DNA from: Tatlockia sp.
Lineage (GTDB): Bacteria > Cyanobacteriota > Cyanobacteriia > Cyanobacteriales > Chroococcidiopsidaceae
Assembly (NCBI GenBank): GCA_013698215.1
Contig: JACCVJ010000447.1
Location: forward strand, 1 to 7,858
Reading direction: 5' to 3'
Length of the DNA: 7,858 bases
Each line of letters opens with the position of its first letter. Within the stretch, counting starts at the first letter, position 1. Positions 1-5,986 of this stretch are shown here, piece after piece. The translations under genes and the position numbers were made by a program. Under the pieces are notes generated by a model, which had not been told where the DNA came from, did not search any database, and worked only from the letters and a program-made list of their open reading frames with translations.

Positions 1-604
1 CCGCTATACCTTGATGATTAGCGCGATTAGTAATTTGATCTAATCGTTTGGGTTCAACTTCGTCAATAACTGTGCCATTGTCCTTTGCTAGATCAATTAA
101 AGAGAGAAATCGCGGATCGTAACGCAGTCGCGATGTAATCCAAAGCCGATGTAGAGAGCGTTGGTTTTCTAAAGCGGTTAATACGGTGTGACGACCATAA
201 AGTAAGTCACTATCTTCTTCCTCCTTTGCTGGAATGGGAGAAGGTTTATAACGATCTTCGTTACTATAGCGATCGCTCTTTGGACTTGAACTATAACGAT
301 CCTCGCTGTTTGAACTTGAAGGTTTATAACGATTTTCATTATTGTAGCGATCGCTCTTTGGACTTGAACTATAACGATCTTCGCTGTTTGAACCTGAAGG
401 TTTGTAACGAGCTTCATTATTGTAGCGATCGCTCTTTGGTTGTCCTACGTTAGGCAAACTGATTTTGAAGCTTTTGGGGGATTGTTTTTGACGATCTGCT
501 CCATAGCCGTTATTTGTGGGATTTTTTAAGACAGGTTTAGATCCACCGTCACTCCCAATCCTTGATTTACCAGAAATTATCTTTTTATGAGGTTTATCAG
601 CCAT
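1..604 (-). CDS. rlmB: 23S rRNA (guanosine-2'-O-)-methyltransferase RlmB, TrmH/SPOUT family (partial, C-terminus off the left edge)
   Basis: Reading down from the ATG at 604, the frame stays open to base 1, giving 201 codons. Residues 1 to about 130 are a polar, basic extension (MADKPHKKIISGK...) with 26-residue repeats rich in S, N, R and Y. From about residue 135 the sequence LLYGRHTVLTALENQRSLHR and the following LWIT, then a VIDEVEPKRLDQITN...NHQGIA segment, match the N-terminal substrate-binding (L30e-like) domain of TrmH-family methyltransferases. The knotted SAM-binding SPOUT domain would lie off the left edge and is not seen. RlmB methylates the 2'-O of a conserved guanosine in the 23S rRNA peptidyl-transferase P loop (G2251 in E. 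coli). Long N-terminal extensions are usual in cyanobacterial members. It lies 193 bp downstream of mrnC on the same strand, an arrangement also known in Bacillus. There is no clear Shine-Dalgarno sequence. Other SPOUT ribose methyltransferases cannot be fully excluded without the C-terminal half. Confidence 0.85.
   Translation of the reverse strand, partial: MADKPHKKIISGKSRIGSDGGSKPVLKNPTNNGYGADRQKQSPKSFKISLPNVGQPKSDRYNNEARYKPSGSNSEDRYSSSPKSDRYNNENRYKPSSSNSEDRYSSSPKSDRYSNEDRYKPSPIPAKEEEDSDLLYGRHTVLTALENQRSLHRLWITSRLRYDPRFLSLIDLAKDNGTVIDEVEPKRLDQITNRANHQGIA
239..439 (-). repeat. In-frame 78-bp tandem repeats (about 2.6 copies) inside the RlmB N-terminal extension
   Basis: On the minus strand, copy A is 439-362, copy B 361-284 and partial copy C 283-239. 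Each full copy encodes 26 residues of the form PKSDRYNNExRYKPSxSNSE plus DRYSSS. By eye, copies A and B differ at only 5 of 78 bases. Each copy carries one HIP1 octamer GCGATCGC (425-432, 347-354, 269-276), spaced exactly 78 bp apart and read as Ser-Asp-Arg. The unit keeps the reading frame, so copy number could change without breaking the gene. The region is probably a disordered, basic linker; an RNA-binding role is only an inference. Confidence 0.9.
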
Positions 605-797
605 TTGTTTTTGTTAATTTAGATTCTGGCAAGCCGAATCAATAGTAGCTTATAGAAATTAAAAAGTTATTTTAGTATCAAAAGATTGATTTAAGGAATC
701 TTTCGATGTATATTTATAATCTTTTCATATTTGCTCAATGGCTTTTATTTTAGCCCTCAAAAGCATAAAAGTGTTTTGTTTATAAGCCTTATAGCTT
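605..797. other. AT-rich gap between mrnC and rlmB
   Basis: No coding frame is seen. Weak structures are the palindrome TATAAGCCTTATA (781-793) just after the mrnC stop and GGCT/AGCC (740-743, 752-755) with an 8-base loop. Neither has a convincing U tract. The 193-bp spacing leaves open whether rlmB is read from mrnC or from its own promoter; I found no good promoter match. Confidence 0.4.
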
Positions 798-1268
798 TTA
801 CTTTTTTACTGGCGCTTCGCGCAGGTTTAATTTTTGCAGCAATTGACTCAAGCGCGGGAAATTTGTCAGATAAAGATAACCAATTAAGGTTTCTAGGCTG
901 GTAGCCCGTCCGTAAATTTCGGCATCTACTCGTTTTGGTGGGCGGTTAGCCGCATTGCGCCCCCGGCGGACAATTTCAAGTTCTGTCGGGGTTAAACAAT
1001 CCCGCAAACATTCTAGTTGTAGTGCTTGACTTTCAGCGCGTACTTGAGCTACTACCAATTGGTGGTAGGCGTAAGCAGTTTTTGGCGGCAATAAGTAGTT
1101 TGTTCTAATATAAAGCTCATATACCGCATCACCTATATAAGCTAAAGCTGCCGGAGAAACTTGTTGGATTTGTGCAAGGTTCATTGGTGTCAAATTCACC
1201 AGCCTTTGTAAAGATTGGGTTGCTAATTCTTCTGGCTCTTGAACTAAGCACTTTTTCTCCTCAATCAC
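798..1268 (-). CDS. mrnC: Mini-ribonuclease III (Mini-III), 23S rRNA maturation
   Basis: A 156-residue RNase III-like catalytic domain without a double-stranded-RNA-binding domain, the hallmark of Mini-III. The signature AYIGDAVYELYIR (Asp-47) and the second acidic helix RATSLETLIGYLYL (Glu-126) supply the metal-binding residues. The block RRGRNAANRPPKR (about 101-113) between them is typical of the family. In Bacillus, Mini-III trims both ends of 23S precursor rRNA. Its neighbour rlmB downstream also acts on 23S rRNA. The start is GTG at 1268; the codon two before it is a TAA stop, so no longer frame exists. AGAGGA lies about 13 bases upstream of it, a rather long spacing. Met-29 (MNLAQIQQ) is an alternative start that would still keep the catalytic core. 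Length is slightly above the usual 130-145 residues because of the N-terminus. Confidence 0.92.
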   Translation of the reverse strand: MIEEKKCLVQEPEELATQSLQRLVNLTPMNLAQIQQVSPAALAYIGDAVYELYIRTNYLLPPKTAYAYHQLVVAQVRAESQALQLECLRDCLTPTELEIVRRGRNAANRPPKRVDAEIYGRATSLETLIGYLYLTNFPRLSQLLQKLNLREAPVKK

Positions 1269-1434
1269 AAATTATGTATTCCTCTACTAACTCTTGGATT
1301 GGCAACAACTCTACTAAAGGTGCTGTTATTTATTAGTGTGTTACCTGTTGTAGCTGTATTTGACTATGATGGCGCGATCGCCAAGTTTTGGTGAGTAACT
1401 ACAGTTATCTTCACAATAACGACACAAAAATTAA
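1269..1434. other. Leader region of mrnC, with one HIP1 site
   Basis: This stretch lies between the STAS terminator and the mrnC start. It carries a HIP1 octamer at 1374-1381 and no coding frame. Because the upstream terminator looks strong, an mrnC promoter should lie here, but I see no clear -35/-10 pair. Confidence 0.4.
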
Positions 1435-1461
1435 GCTATCCAGATTAAAAAATCGGATAGC
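1435..1461 (-). terminator. Intrinsic terminator of the STAS gene
   Basis: The arms are GCTATCC (1435-1441) with GGATAGC (1455-1461), and GATT (1443-1446) with AATC (1451-1454). One A is bulged at 1442, giving an 11-bp stem around an AAAA loop. On the minus strand the hairpin is followed directly by TTAATTTTTGTG, a U-rich tail. It begins about 29 bases after the STAS stop codon and would separate that gene from mrnC. Confidence 0.75.
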
Positions 1462-1489
1462 GGGTAATTGGTTTTTGACGTGAGAAGTT

Positions 1490-1828
1490 TTACGCCTGCT
1501 TAGTATTTTCTAAAGCTACAGCTACACTTGGGCGCAAAGATAAAAATTGTTCTAAGCGTACCAGCTTAACGGTCTGCGTAACACGGGCATTAGTGACAAT
1601 TTGCGATGTCCCTCCAGAGCTTTGAGCAAGTTTTGCAAGTTGCACTAAAGCGCCTAAGCCAGAACTATCAACAAAATCAATTTGAGAAAGATCCAAAATA
1701 ATATGTATTGGCCCTTCTTCTATATATTTGCCGATAACCTTGCGAAATGTTGGTTCGGAAAAAGCATCTAACAAACCTGTGAGGCGGAATAGCTGGTAGT
1801 TATCCTTGACTTCACGAGTACCTCTCAA
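1490..1828 (-). CDS. STAS-domain anti-sigma factor antagonist (SpoIIAA/RsbV-like)
   Basis: A single STAS domain of 112 residues. Visible elements are the opening strand YQLFRLTGLLDAFSEPTF, the strand HIILDLSQIDFVDSSGLGAL and the closing LVRLEQFLSLRPSVAVAL. DSSG at 54-57 is the switch motif; by position, Ser-56 matches the serine phosphorylated in Bacillus SpoIIAA. In that family the unphosphorylated protein binds an anti-sigma kinase and frees the sigma factor, in the cytoplasm. No partner kinase is seen nearby, so the pathway is unknown. The coordinates use TTG at 1828, the first conventional start codon, but it has no ribosome site. The frame stays open upstream to a TGA at 1879-1877, and a strong GAGGAG sits at 1870-1865, so translation more likely begins at ATT 1861 or ATC 1858. 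That would add 10-11 residues (IIAEPLNLTVS). A promoter-like pair lies upstream and a terminator downstream, suggesting a single-gene unit. Confidence 0.88.
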   Translation of the reverse strand: MRGTREVKDNYQLFRLTGLLDAFSEPTFRKVIGKYIEEGPIHIILDLSQIDFVDSSGLGALVQLAKLAQSSGGTSQIVTNARVTQTVKLVRLEQFLSLRPSVAVALENTKQA

Positions 1829-1864
1829 GCTAACAGTTAGGTTTAGTGGTTCAGCGATAATACT

Positions 1865-1870
1865 CTCCTC
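1865..1870 (-). promoter_or_regulatory. Shine-Dalgarno sequence that points to an ATT/ATC start for the STAS gene
   Basis: GAGGAG on the minus strand is 3 bases before the in-frame ATT (1861-1859) and 6 bases before ATC (1858-1856), but 36 bases before the TTG at 1828. No ATG, GTG or TTG lies in frame between it and 1828. Confidence 0.5.
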
Positions 1871-1898
1871 GCGGTGTCATTCATCAAGTTGAGGATTA

Positions 1899-1928
1899 AG
1901 TATAAGTTTTTTTCCGAGGTGTTGTCTA
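1899..1928 (-). promoter_or_regulatory. Sigma-70-type promoter for the STAS gene
   Basis: On the minus strand TAGACA (1928-1923) and TATACT (1904-1899) are separated by 18 bases; both are close to the TTGACA/TATAAT consensus. A start of transcription near 1892 would leave a leader of about 20 bases before the GAGGAG at 1870. Identified by eye only. Confidence 0.5.
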
Positions 1929-2003
1929 CCGTTGAAAGAAAGAAAGACCTAACTCAAATTTATTAATAGACACAGGCAAAGTTTGTCTGTTGCTTATGTG
2001 TAA

Positions 2004-2036
2004 GCTTACCCCACGTCTGAAGCCGGGGGCTTTCGC
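2004..2036. repeat. Element end A: hairpin
   Basis: CTTACCCC is followed by a possible stem CCCC (2009-2012) with GGGG in 2025-2029. An alternative tighter hairpin is AAGCC (2020-2024), loop GGG, GGCTT (2028-2032). The adjacent GTAAGCTTAC (2000-2009) is a perfect 10-bp palindrome. It resembles end B in direct orientation. Confidence 0.5.
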
Positions 2037-2240
2037 CACATTCTTCAAAACGCGCGAATATTTAAACCTGTACTCACAACGATGGAACCGATGGACACCG
2101 ATACACATATTGCTTTCCGATTTTTTAGGGTGGCTTACATTCTTGTTACGCGCGGAAACCATACAAGAGCTTCGACACAAGATATTGCTTCTATAACCGG
2201 GAACTCCCGGACACCCCCATGACTTCAGTTTACGCAACAC
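2035..2240 (-). ncRNA. Possible orphan omega/reRNA region of a lost tnpB gene
   Basis: In TnpB-carrying IS200/IS605 elements a guide RNA covers the end of tnpB and the right end of the element. Read on the minus strand, this stretch lies directly before end A. It contains a strong GC hairpin, CCGGGA (2197-2202) with TCCCGG (2205-2210), in otherwise AT-rich surroundings. Just upstream, a minus frame ends with TKALLDFAVNSLSVGKQTEM and a few more residues at a TGA (2227-2225), which I read as a possible TnpB C-terminal remnant. The resemblance to cyanobacterial tnpB 3' regions is from memory, not a search. Overlapping reading frames on both strands (2240-1926 minus, 1990-2196 plus) show no recognisable domain and are not called. 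Confidence 0.3.
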
Positions 2241-2317
2241 ATCTCCGTTTGCTTACCTACTGACAAGCTGTTTACTGCGAAGTCTAACAGTGCCTTAGTC
2301 GATTTCAGTATAGAATA

Positions 2318-2341
2318 ATCGTAGTATATTACAACTACGAT
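2318..2341 (+). promoter_or_regulatory. Inverted repeat overlapping the RHH start codon (candidate operator)
   Basis: ATCGTAGT (2318-2325) and ACTACGAT (2334-2341) are perfect 8-bp arms around an 8-base AT-rich centre. The right arm contains the first two bases of the ATG at 2340. A -10-like TAGAAT lies just upstream at 2311-2316; I see no convincing -35. RHH proteins usually bind inverted or direct repeats and often repress their own genes, so autoregulation is a reasonable inference. In RNA the same arms could hide the start codon. Confidence 0.45.
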
Positions 2342-2486
2342 GTCAAGACAAAATGTATTTAACTTGAGACTTTCAGATGAAGAATTACAACGGCTCAAAC
2401 TTTATGCAGAGTCTAAGCAGGTGTCACCCGCCGAGGTTCTACGAGACTACATTAAACGGTTGCCCAGAATATTTACAGGCGACTAA
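2340..2486 (+). CDS. Small ribbon-helix-helix (CopG/Arc-like) protein of the relic element
   Basis: The product has 48 residues. The plan is that of a minimal ribbon-helix-helix DNA-binding domain: a short strand QNVFNLRL (4-11), helix one DEELQRLKLYAESK (13-26), a turn at QVSP, and helix two AEVLRDYIKRLP (31-42). Such proteins dimerise through the strand, which also enters the DNA major groove. The gene is complete from ATG to TAA but has no clear ribosome site; its start codon lies in an inverted repeat. Genes of this kind often accompany IS200/IS605 tnpB elements in cyanobacteria (recalled knowledge), which fits the hairpin ends on both sides. No toxin partner lies next to it, so an antitoxin role is not supported. 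A regulator of the element or of itself is the likeliest role. Confidence 0.75.
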   Translation: MSRQNVFNLRLSDEELQRLKLYAESKQVSPAEVLRDYIKRLPRIFTGD

Positions 2487-2496
2487 AGTCGCAGCC

Positions 2497-2551
2497 GCTT
2501 ACCTCCCCATGCTTGAAAGTAGGGGGTTCCGCTCGTTTTCCGGTGAGGAAC
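2497..2551. repeat. Element end B: two consecutive hairpins
   Basis: CTTACC (2498-2503) is followed by CCCC (2505-2508) and GGGG (2522-2525), a 4-bp stem with a 13-base loop like that of end A. A second stem, GTTCC (2526-2530) with GGAAC (2547-2551), follows at once. It begins 11 bases after the RHH stop codon and may also end its transcript. Confidence 0.45.
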
Positions 2552-2635
2552 GCTAAACTAACTTTAAGAGTAAACCAAAATTATTGCCGCTCTTAAGCAT
2601 CAATAAAACGCTAAGATTATTAACTAAAATTAACA

Positions 2636-2860
2636 ATGTCTAATTCTCATCACCAACCATCACCCAAGGATGGCTTAGACTTGGGTTTACTGACGATTTC
2701 TTGTAGTACCTTACTACAACTAAGCACTGCACCTGTATTAGTGGCGCTGGTAGTAGGAAAAGCCTTAAACCCCATTTTAAGCGTAGCCTCGATCGCCAGC
2801 GTAGAAGTGTTTAGAGGCGAGTTATTGCCTATTCTGCCTTTCCCGGAAAAAAATGCCTAA
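2636..2860 (+). CDS. Small hydrophobic protein of unknown function
   Basis: A 74-residue frame from ATG to TAA that I do not assign to a named family. Residues 1-14 are polar (MSNSHHQPSPKDGL). Residues about 15-58 are strongly hydrophobic (LGLLTISCSTLLQL, then APVLVALVVGKAL and PILSVASIASVEVF), which could form one or two membrane-associated helices. The tail is short (RGELLPILPFPEKNA). There is no cleavable signal-peptide pattern and no ribosome site before the ATG. It lies between the relic element and ppc on the ppc strand, 114 bases from the ppc start. A large palindrome in that gap may end its transcript, so co-transcription with ppc is uncertain. The coherent composition makes it more likely real than noise, but a spurious frame remains possible. 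Confidence 0.55.
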   Translation: MSNSHHQPSPKDGLDLGLLTISCSTLLQLSTAPVLVALVVGKALNPILSVASIASVEVFRGELLPILPFPEKNA

Positions 2861-2869
2861 TAATAGCCC

Positions 2870-2910
2870 AGTTTCACAAGTGGGAACAAAATTTTGTTGT
2901 TTGTGAAACT
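2870..2910. repeat. Nested inverted repeat between the small gene and ppc
   Basis: The outer arms AGTTTCACAA (2870-2879) and TTGTGAAACT (2901-2910) match over 10 bp. Inside lies a separate perfect 14-bp palindrome AACAAAATTTTGTT (2885-2898). CCCA (2867-2870) could pair instead with TGGG (2881-2884). It could end transcription of the small upstream gene, but no strong U tract follows; it could also be a protein-binding site in the ppc leader. Confidence 0.55.
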
Positions 2911-2974
2911 ACTTTAATTGGAATTAAACCCTAAAATTGTTAGATTATTCCCGGCTTTACCCGAATAGATACTT

Positions 2975-5900
2975 ATGAGTTCGCTCCTCCACTCGTCTGA
3001 TGAAGTATTAGGTGTTACCATCTCGCCCATCGATCTATTTTTGCGCGATCGCCTCCAAATAGTAGAGGACTTGTGGGAGTCGGTAATTCGGCTTGAATGC
3101 GGTCAAGAATTTGTCAATCTTTTAGGAAAACTACGCGATTTGTGTTCCCCTGAAGGACAAGCAAACAACGACGAAGCGTCGTCTGTCACTAAGTTAATTG
3201 CCCAATTAGATTTTAATGAAGCAATCCGCGCCGCTCGTGCTTTTGCTTTATACTTCCAGCTAATTAATATTGTCGAGCAGCATTACGAACAGCGCCAACA
3301 ACTGCTTAGCCGTTTTCCCCAAAAGTCTCAACAGATTCTACTTGATTCGCTTTCAGAAGAACCGCAATTTGTCAATGAGGGAGTAGGCGCAAATTTATTA
3401 GAAAAAAATTGGCAAGCTATTAATAACGAACCTCAAGATCAGCGTACATTTCAGACGTTGTTTCCCTACTTGCGCGACATGAATGTGCCACCCCAGCACA
3501 TTCAAAGCCTCATTGACCAACTAGATATTCAATTAGTATTTACGGCGCACCCTACAGAGATTGTTCGCCATACAATTCGCGATAAGCAGCGCCGGATGGC
3601 GAAATTGTTTCAGCAACTCGACCAATTAGAAGAAGGTAAAGCAATTGTTGATGAAGCAAGTTCTTGGGAAGCGGCGGAATTAAAAGAGCAGTTGACTGAA
3701 GAAATCCGACTATGGTGGCGTACCGACGAACTGCATCAGTTTAAGCCAGCAGTTTTAGATGAAGTGGAATATGCTTTGCACTACTTCCAAGAAGTTTTAT
3801 TTGATGAAATTCCGAAGCTATATCAAAGTCTCAAACACTCTATTGCTCAAAGCTTTCCGCGTTTAAATCCCCCTAGCAAAAACTTCTGCAAGTTTGGTTC
3901 GTGGGTAGGTTCCGATCGCGATGGCAACCCGTCGGTAACGCCCGAAGTTACTTGGCAAACCGCCTGTTATCAAAGGCAGATGGTACTAGAAAAATATATC
4001 AAATCTGTTAAACGCCTTACAGATTTGTTAAGTTTATCTTTGCATTTGAGCGATGTTTTGCCCGATTTACTGGAATCGTTAGAGCAAGAACAATCGCAGA
4101 TGAACGAGGTTTACGAGGCGCAAGCTTTGCGTTATCGTCAAGAGCCTTACAGGTTGAAGTTGTGCTATGTACTGAAAAAATTAGAAAATACGCGCGATCG
4201 CAATGCTAGTTTATCTAGTACAGACTTAAGCCAAAAAGTAATCAGTATTGATGCTAAAGGAATTTATCATGCTGATACTGATTTTTTAGCAGATTTACGG
4301 TTAATTCAAAGCAATCTTAAGGAAACGGGCATTAATTGCCGAGAATTAGATAACTTGATTAGTCAAGTAGAAATCTACGGTTTTACCCTAGCTCACTTGG
4401 ATATTCGTCAAGAATCGTCCCGCCACGCTGACGCGCTCAATGAAATTTTAGAGTATCTGCAAATACTACCCCGACCTTACCACGACTTGTCAGAAGCCGA
4501 GCGCGTGATTTGGCTAACTAGCGAATTGCAAACTCGCCGCCCTTTAATACCTTCAGAGTTGCCCTTTTCTCCAGCTACAAATGAGTTGATTCAAACCTTT
4601 CGTGTAGTGCGAAGCTTGCAACAAGAGTTTGGCGTTAATCTTTGTCAGACTTACATTATCAGTATGAGCCGGGAATTAAGCGACCTACTGGAAGTGTTGT
4701 TATTAGCTAAAGAAGCCGGATTATTTGACCCCGGTACAGCTACTGGGACGCTGCAAGTAGTGCCGTTATTTGAAACAGTAGAAGACTTACAACGCGCCCC
4801 TTCAGTAATGAAAAGACTGTTTGAGATGCCATCTTATCGCGCTTTATTAGCTGGTGGTTATGCCTCAAAGGAGAAAAATAGTTTTGACTTACAAGAAGTA
4901 ATGTTAGGCTACTCCGACAGCAACAAAGATTCAGGGTTTTTAAGTAGTAATTGGGAAATTCATAAAGCTCAAAAAGAACTCCAAAAAATCGCCGAGGAGT
5001 ACGGAGTACACTTGCGAATTTTTCACGGGCGCGGTGGCTCCGTAGGGCGGGGTGGAGGACCAGCTTACGAGGCGATTTTGGCGCAACCAGGCAATAGTAT
5101 CAATGGGCGAATCAAAATTACCGAACAAGGAGAAGTATTAGCTTCTAAGTACTCGCTGCCGCAATTAGCGCTCTATAATTTGGAAACGATCGCCACGGCT
5201 GTAATTCAAGCAAGCTTACTGCGAACGGGGTTTGATAATATTCAGCCTTGGAATGAGATTATGGAGGAACTTTCAGCGCGATCGCGTTCTCATTATCGCA
5301 ATTTAATTTACGAGCAGCCAGACTTTATCGATTTTTTCCATCAAGTAACCCCCATTGGCGAAATTAGCCAACTGCAAATTAGTTCTCGTCCCGCTCGTCG
5401 TCAGGGGGGGAATAAAGATATAAGTGGTTTGAGGGCGATTCCTTGGGTATTTAGCTGGACACAAACCCGCTTTTTGTTGCCTTCTTGGTACGGTGTGGGT
5501 ACGGCTTTGCAAGAGTTTGTTCAAGATTCCCCTGAAGATCACATTAAATTGCTGCGGTGTTTCTATATGAAGTGGCCATTTTTTAAAATGGTGATTTCAA
5601 AAGTAGAAATGACTCTAGCTAAAGTAGATATTCAAATGGCGCAGCACTATGTAGATGAGTTGTCACACCCAGAAGATAAAGCGCGTCTTGAAAGGGTATT
5701 TGAACAAATTGCTAATGAGTATTACCTGACGCGGGATTTAATTTTGACGATTACGGCGCATAAGCGGCTGCTGGATGGCGATCCGGTGTTGCAAAGGTCT
5801 GTACAGTTGCGAAATGGGACGATTGTACCCTTGGGCTTTTTGCAAGTATCGTTGCTTAAGCGTCTGCGTCAATCGGGGAGTACAACTTCAGGGGTAATTC

Positions 5901-5986
5901 ATTCTCGGTACAGTAAGGGAGAATTGCTCAGAGGTGCGTTGCTAACTATTAATGGCATTGCGGCGGGAATGCGAAATACTGGTTAA
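2975..5986 (+). CDS. ppc: Phosphoenolpyruvate carboxylase
   Basis: The complete 1003-residue enzyme converts PEP and bicarbonate to oxaloacetate and phosphate in the cytoplasm. It refills the TCA pathway and feeds aspartate- and glutamate-family synthesis. All family hallmarks are present: FTAHPTE with catalytic His-192, GSDRDGNP (312-319), LAHLDIRQES, the metal/PEP-site region LGYSDSNKDSGFL (644-656), the glycine loop FHGRGGSVGRGGGP (683-696) with KITEQGE after it, and SSRPARRQGG (803-812) with LRAIPWVFSWTQ. The C-terminus MRNTG (999-1003) is the conserved end of the family. The length suits cyanobacterial PEPCs, which run longer than the E. coli enzyme. The plant-type N-terminal phosphorylation motif is not seen. 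ATG at 2975 is the first start in frame and has no clear Shine-Dalgarno sequence. The gene converges with uvrB; its stop codon lies inside the first copy of a 24-bp repeat. Confidence 0.98.
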   Translation: MSSLLHSSDEVLGVTISPIDLFLRDRLQIVEDLWESVIRLECGQEFVNLLGKLRDLCSPEGQANNDEASSVTKLIAQLDFNEAIRAARAFALYFQLINIVEQHYEQRQQLLSRFPQKSQQILLDSLSEEPQFVNEGVGANLLEKNWQAINNEPQDQRTFQTLFPYLRDMNVPPQHIQSLIDQLDIQLVFTAHPTEIVRHTIRDKQRRMAKLFQQLDQLEEGKAIVDEASSWEAAELKEQLTEEIRLWWRTDELHQFKPAVLDEVEYALHYFQEVLFDEIPKLYQSLKHSIAQSFPRLNPPSKNFCKFGSWVGSDRDGNPSVTPEVTWQTACYQRQMVLEKYIKSVKRLTDLLSLSLHLSDVLPDLLESLEQEQSQMNEVYEAQALRYRQEPYRLKLCYVLKKLENTRDRNASLSSTDLSQKVISIDAKGIYHADTDFLADLRLIQSNLKETGINCRELDNLISQVEIYGFTLAHLDIRQESSRHADALNEILEYLQILPRPYHDLSEAERVIWLTSELQTRRPLIPSELPFSPATNELIQTFRVVRSLQQEFGVNLCQTYIISMSRELSDLLEVLLLAKEAGLFDPGTATGTLQVVPLFETVEDLQRAPSVMKRLFEMPSYRALLAGGYASKEKNSFDLQEVMLGYSDSNKDSGFLSSNWEIHKAQKELQKIAEEYGVHLRIFHGRGGSVGRGGGPAYEAILAQPGNSINGRIKITEQGEVLASKYSLPQLALYNLETIATAVIQASLLRTGFDNIQPWNEIMEELSARSRSHYRNLIYEQPDFIDFFHQVTPIGEISQLQISSRPARRQGGNKDISGLRAIPWVFSWTQTRFLLPSWYGVGTALQEFVQDSPEDHIKLLRCFYMKWPFFKMVISKVEMTLAKVDIQMAQHYVDELSHPEDKARLERVFEQIANEYYLTRDLILTITAHKRLLDGDPVLQRSVQLRNGTIVPLGFLQVSLLKRLRQSGSTTSGVIHSRYSKGELLRGALLTINGIAAGMRNTG

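Larger units (their letters stand above)
1990..2560. mobile_element. Non-autonomous relic of an IS200/IS605-type element with an RHH gene but no transposase
   Basis: Two similar hairpin-forming ends lie in the same orientation. End A (about 2004-2036) and end B (about 2497-2533) share the ordered blocks CTTACC, CCCC, TGAA, GGGGG and T-C-G-C. In both, CCCC is separated from GGGGG by 12-13 bases. Directly oriented subterminal hairpins, rather than terminal inverted repeats, are typical of IS200/IS605 elements moved by HUH TnpA enzymes. Between them are an intact ribbon-helix-helix gene (2340-2486) and, on the minus strand, a stretch resembling a tnpB 3' tail. No TnpA and no full TnpB remain, so the copy is non-autonomous or dead. 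Exact cleavage sites could not be set, and the boundaries are approximate. This stretch and its left flank account for the gene-free 1880-2339. Confidence 0.5.

Noticed and set aside
239..439. CRISPR-like regular repeats
   Set aside because: The units are contiguous, 78 bp long, have no spacers and keep an open reading frame within rlmB.
178..453. Overlapping plus- and minus-frame small ORFs with repeated peptide patterns
   Set aside because: They are other-frame readings of the 78-bp repeats in rlmB, whose own frame runs through the whole stretch and matches the family downstream.
1926..2240. 104-residue minus-strand ORF and 68-residue plus-strand ORF (1990-2196)
   Set aside because: No recognisable domain; composition rich in C, R, S and H with no strand or helix pattern. 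They overlap each other and a probable structured RNA and element end, so chance frames are more likely.
2318..2341. NtcA-type site (GTA-N8-TAC) before the RHH gene
   Set aside because: The GTA and TAC triplets here are spaced by 6, 9 or 12 bases, not 8.
2340..2486. Antitoxin of a toxin-antitoxin pair
   Set aside because: The fold would allow it, but no toxin-like frame lies next to it, and the flanking hairpins favour an element-borne regulator.
2937..2975. Promoter directly before ppc (TTGTTA ... TAGATA)
   Set aside because: The spacing between the two boxes is too long, and the -10-like box would lie almost on the start codon.
4940..5542. Minus-strand ORFs inside ppc
   Set aside because: They lie wholly antisense to conserved catalytic regions of ppc and have no recognisable features.
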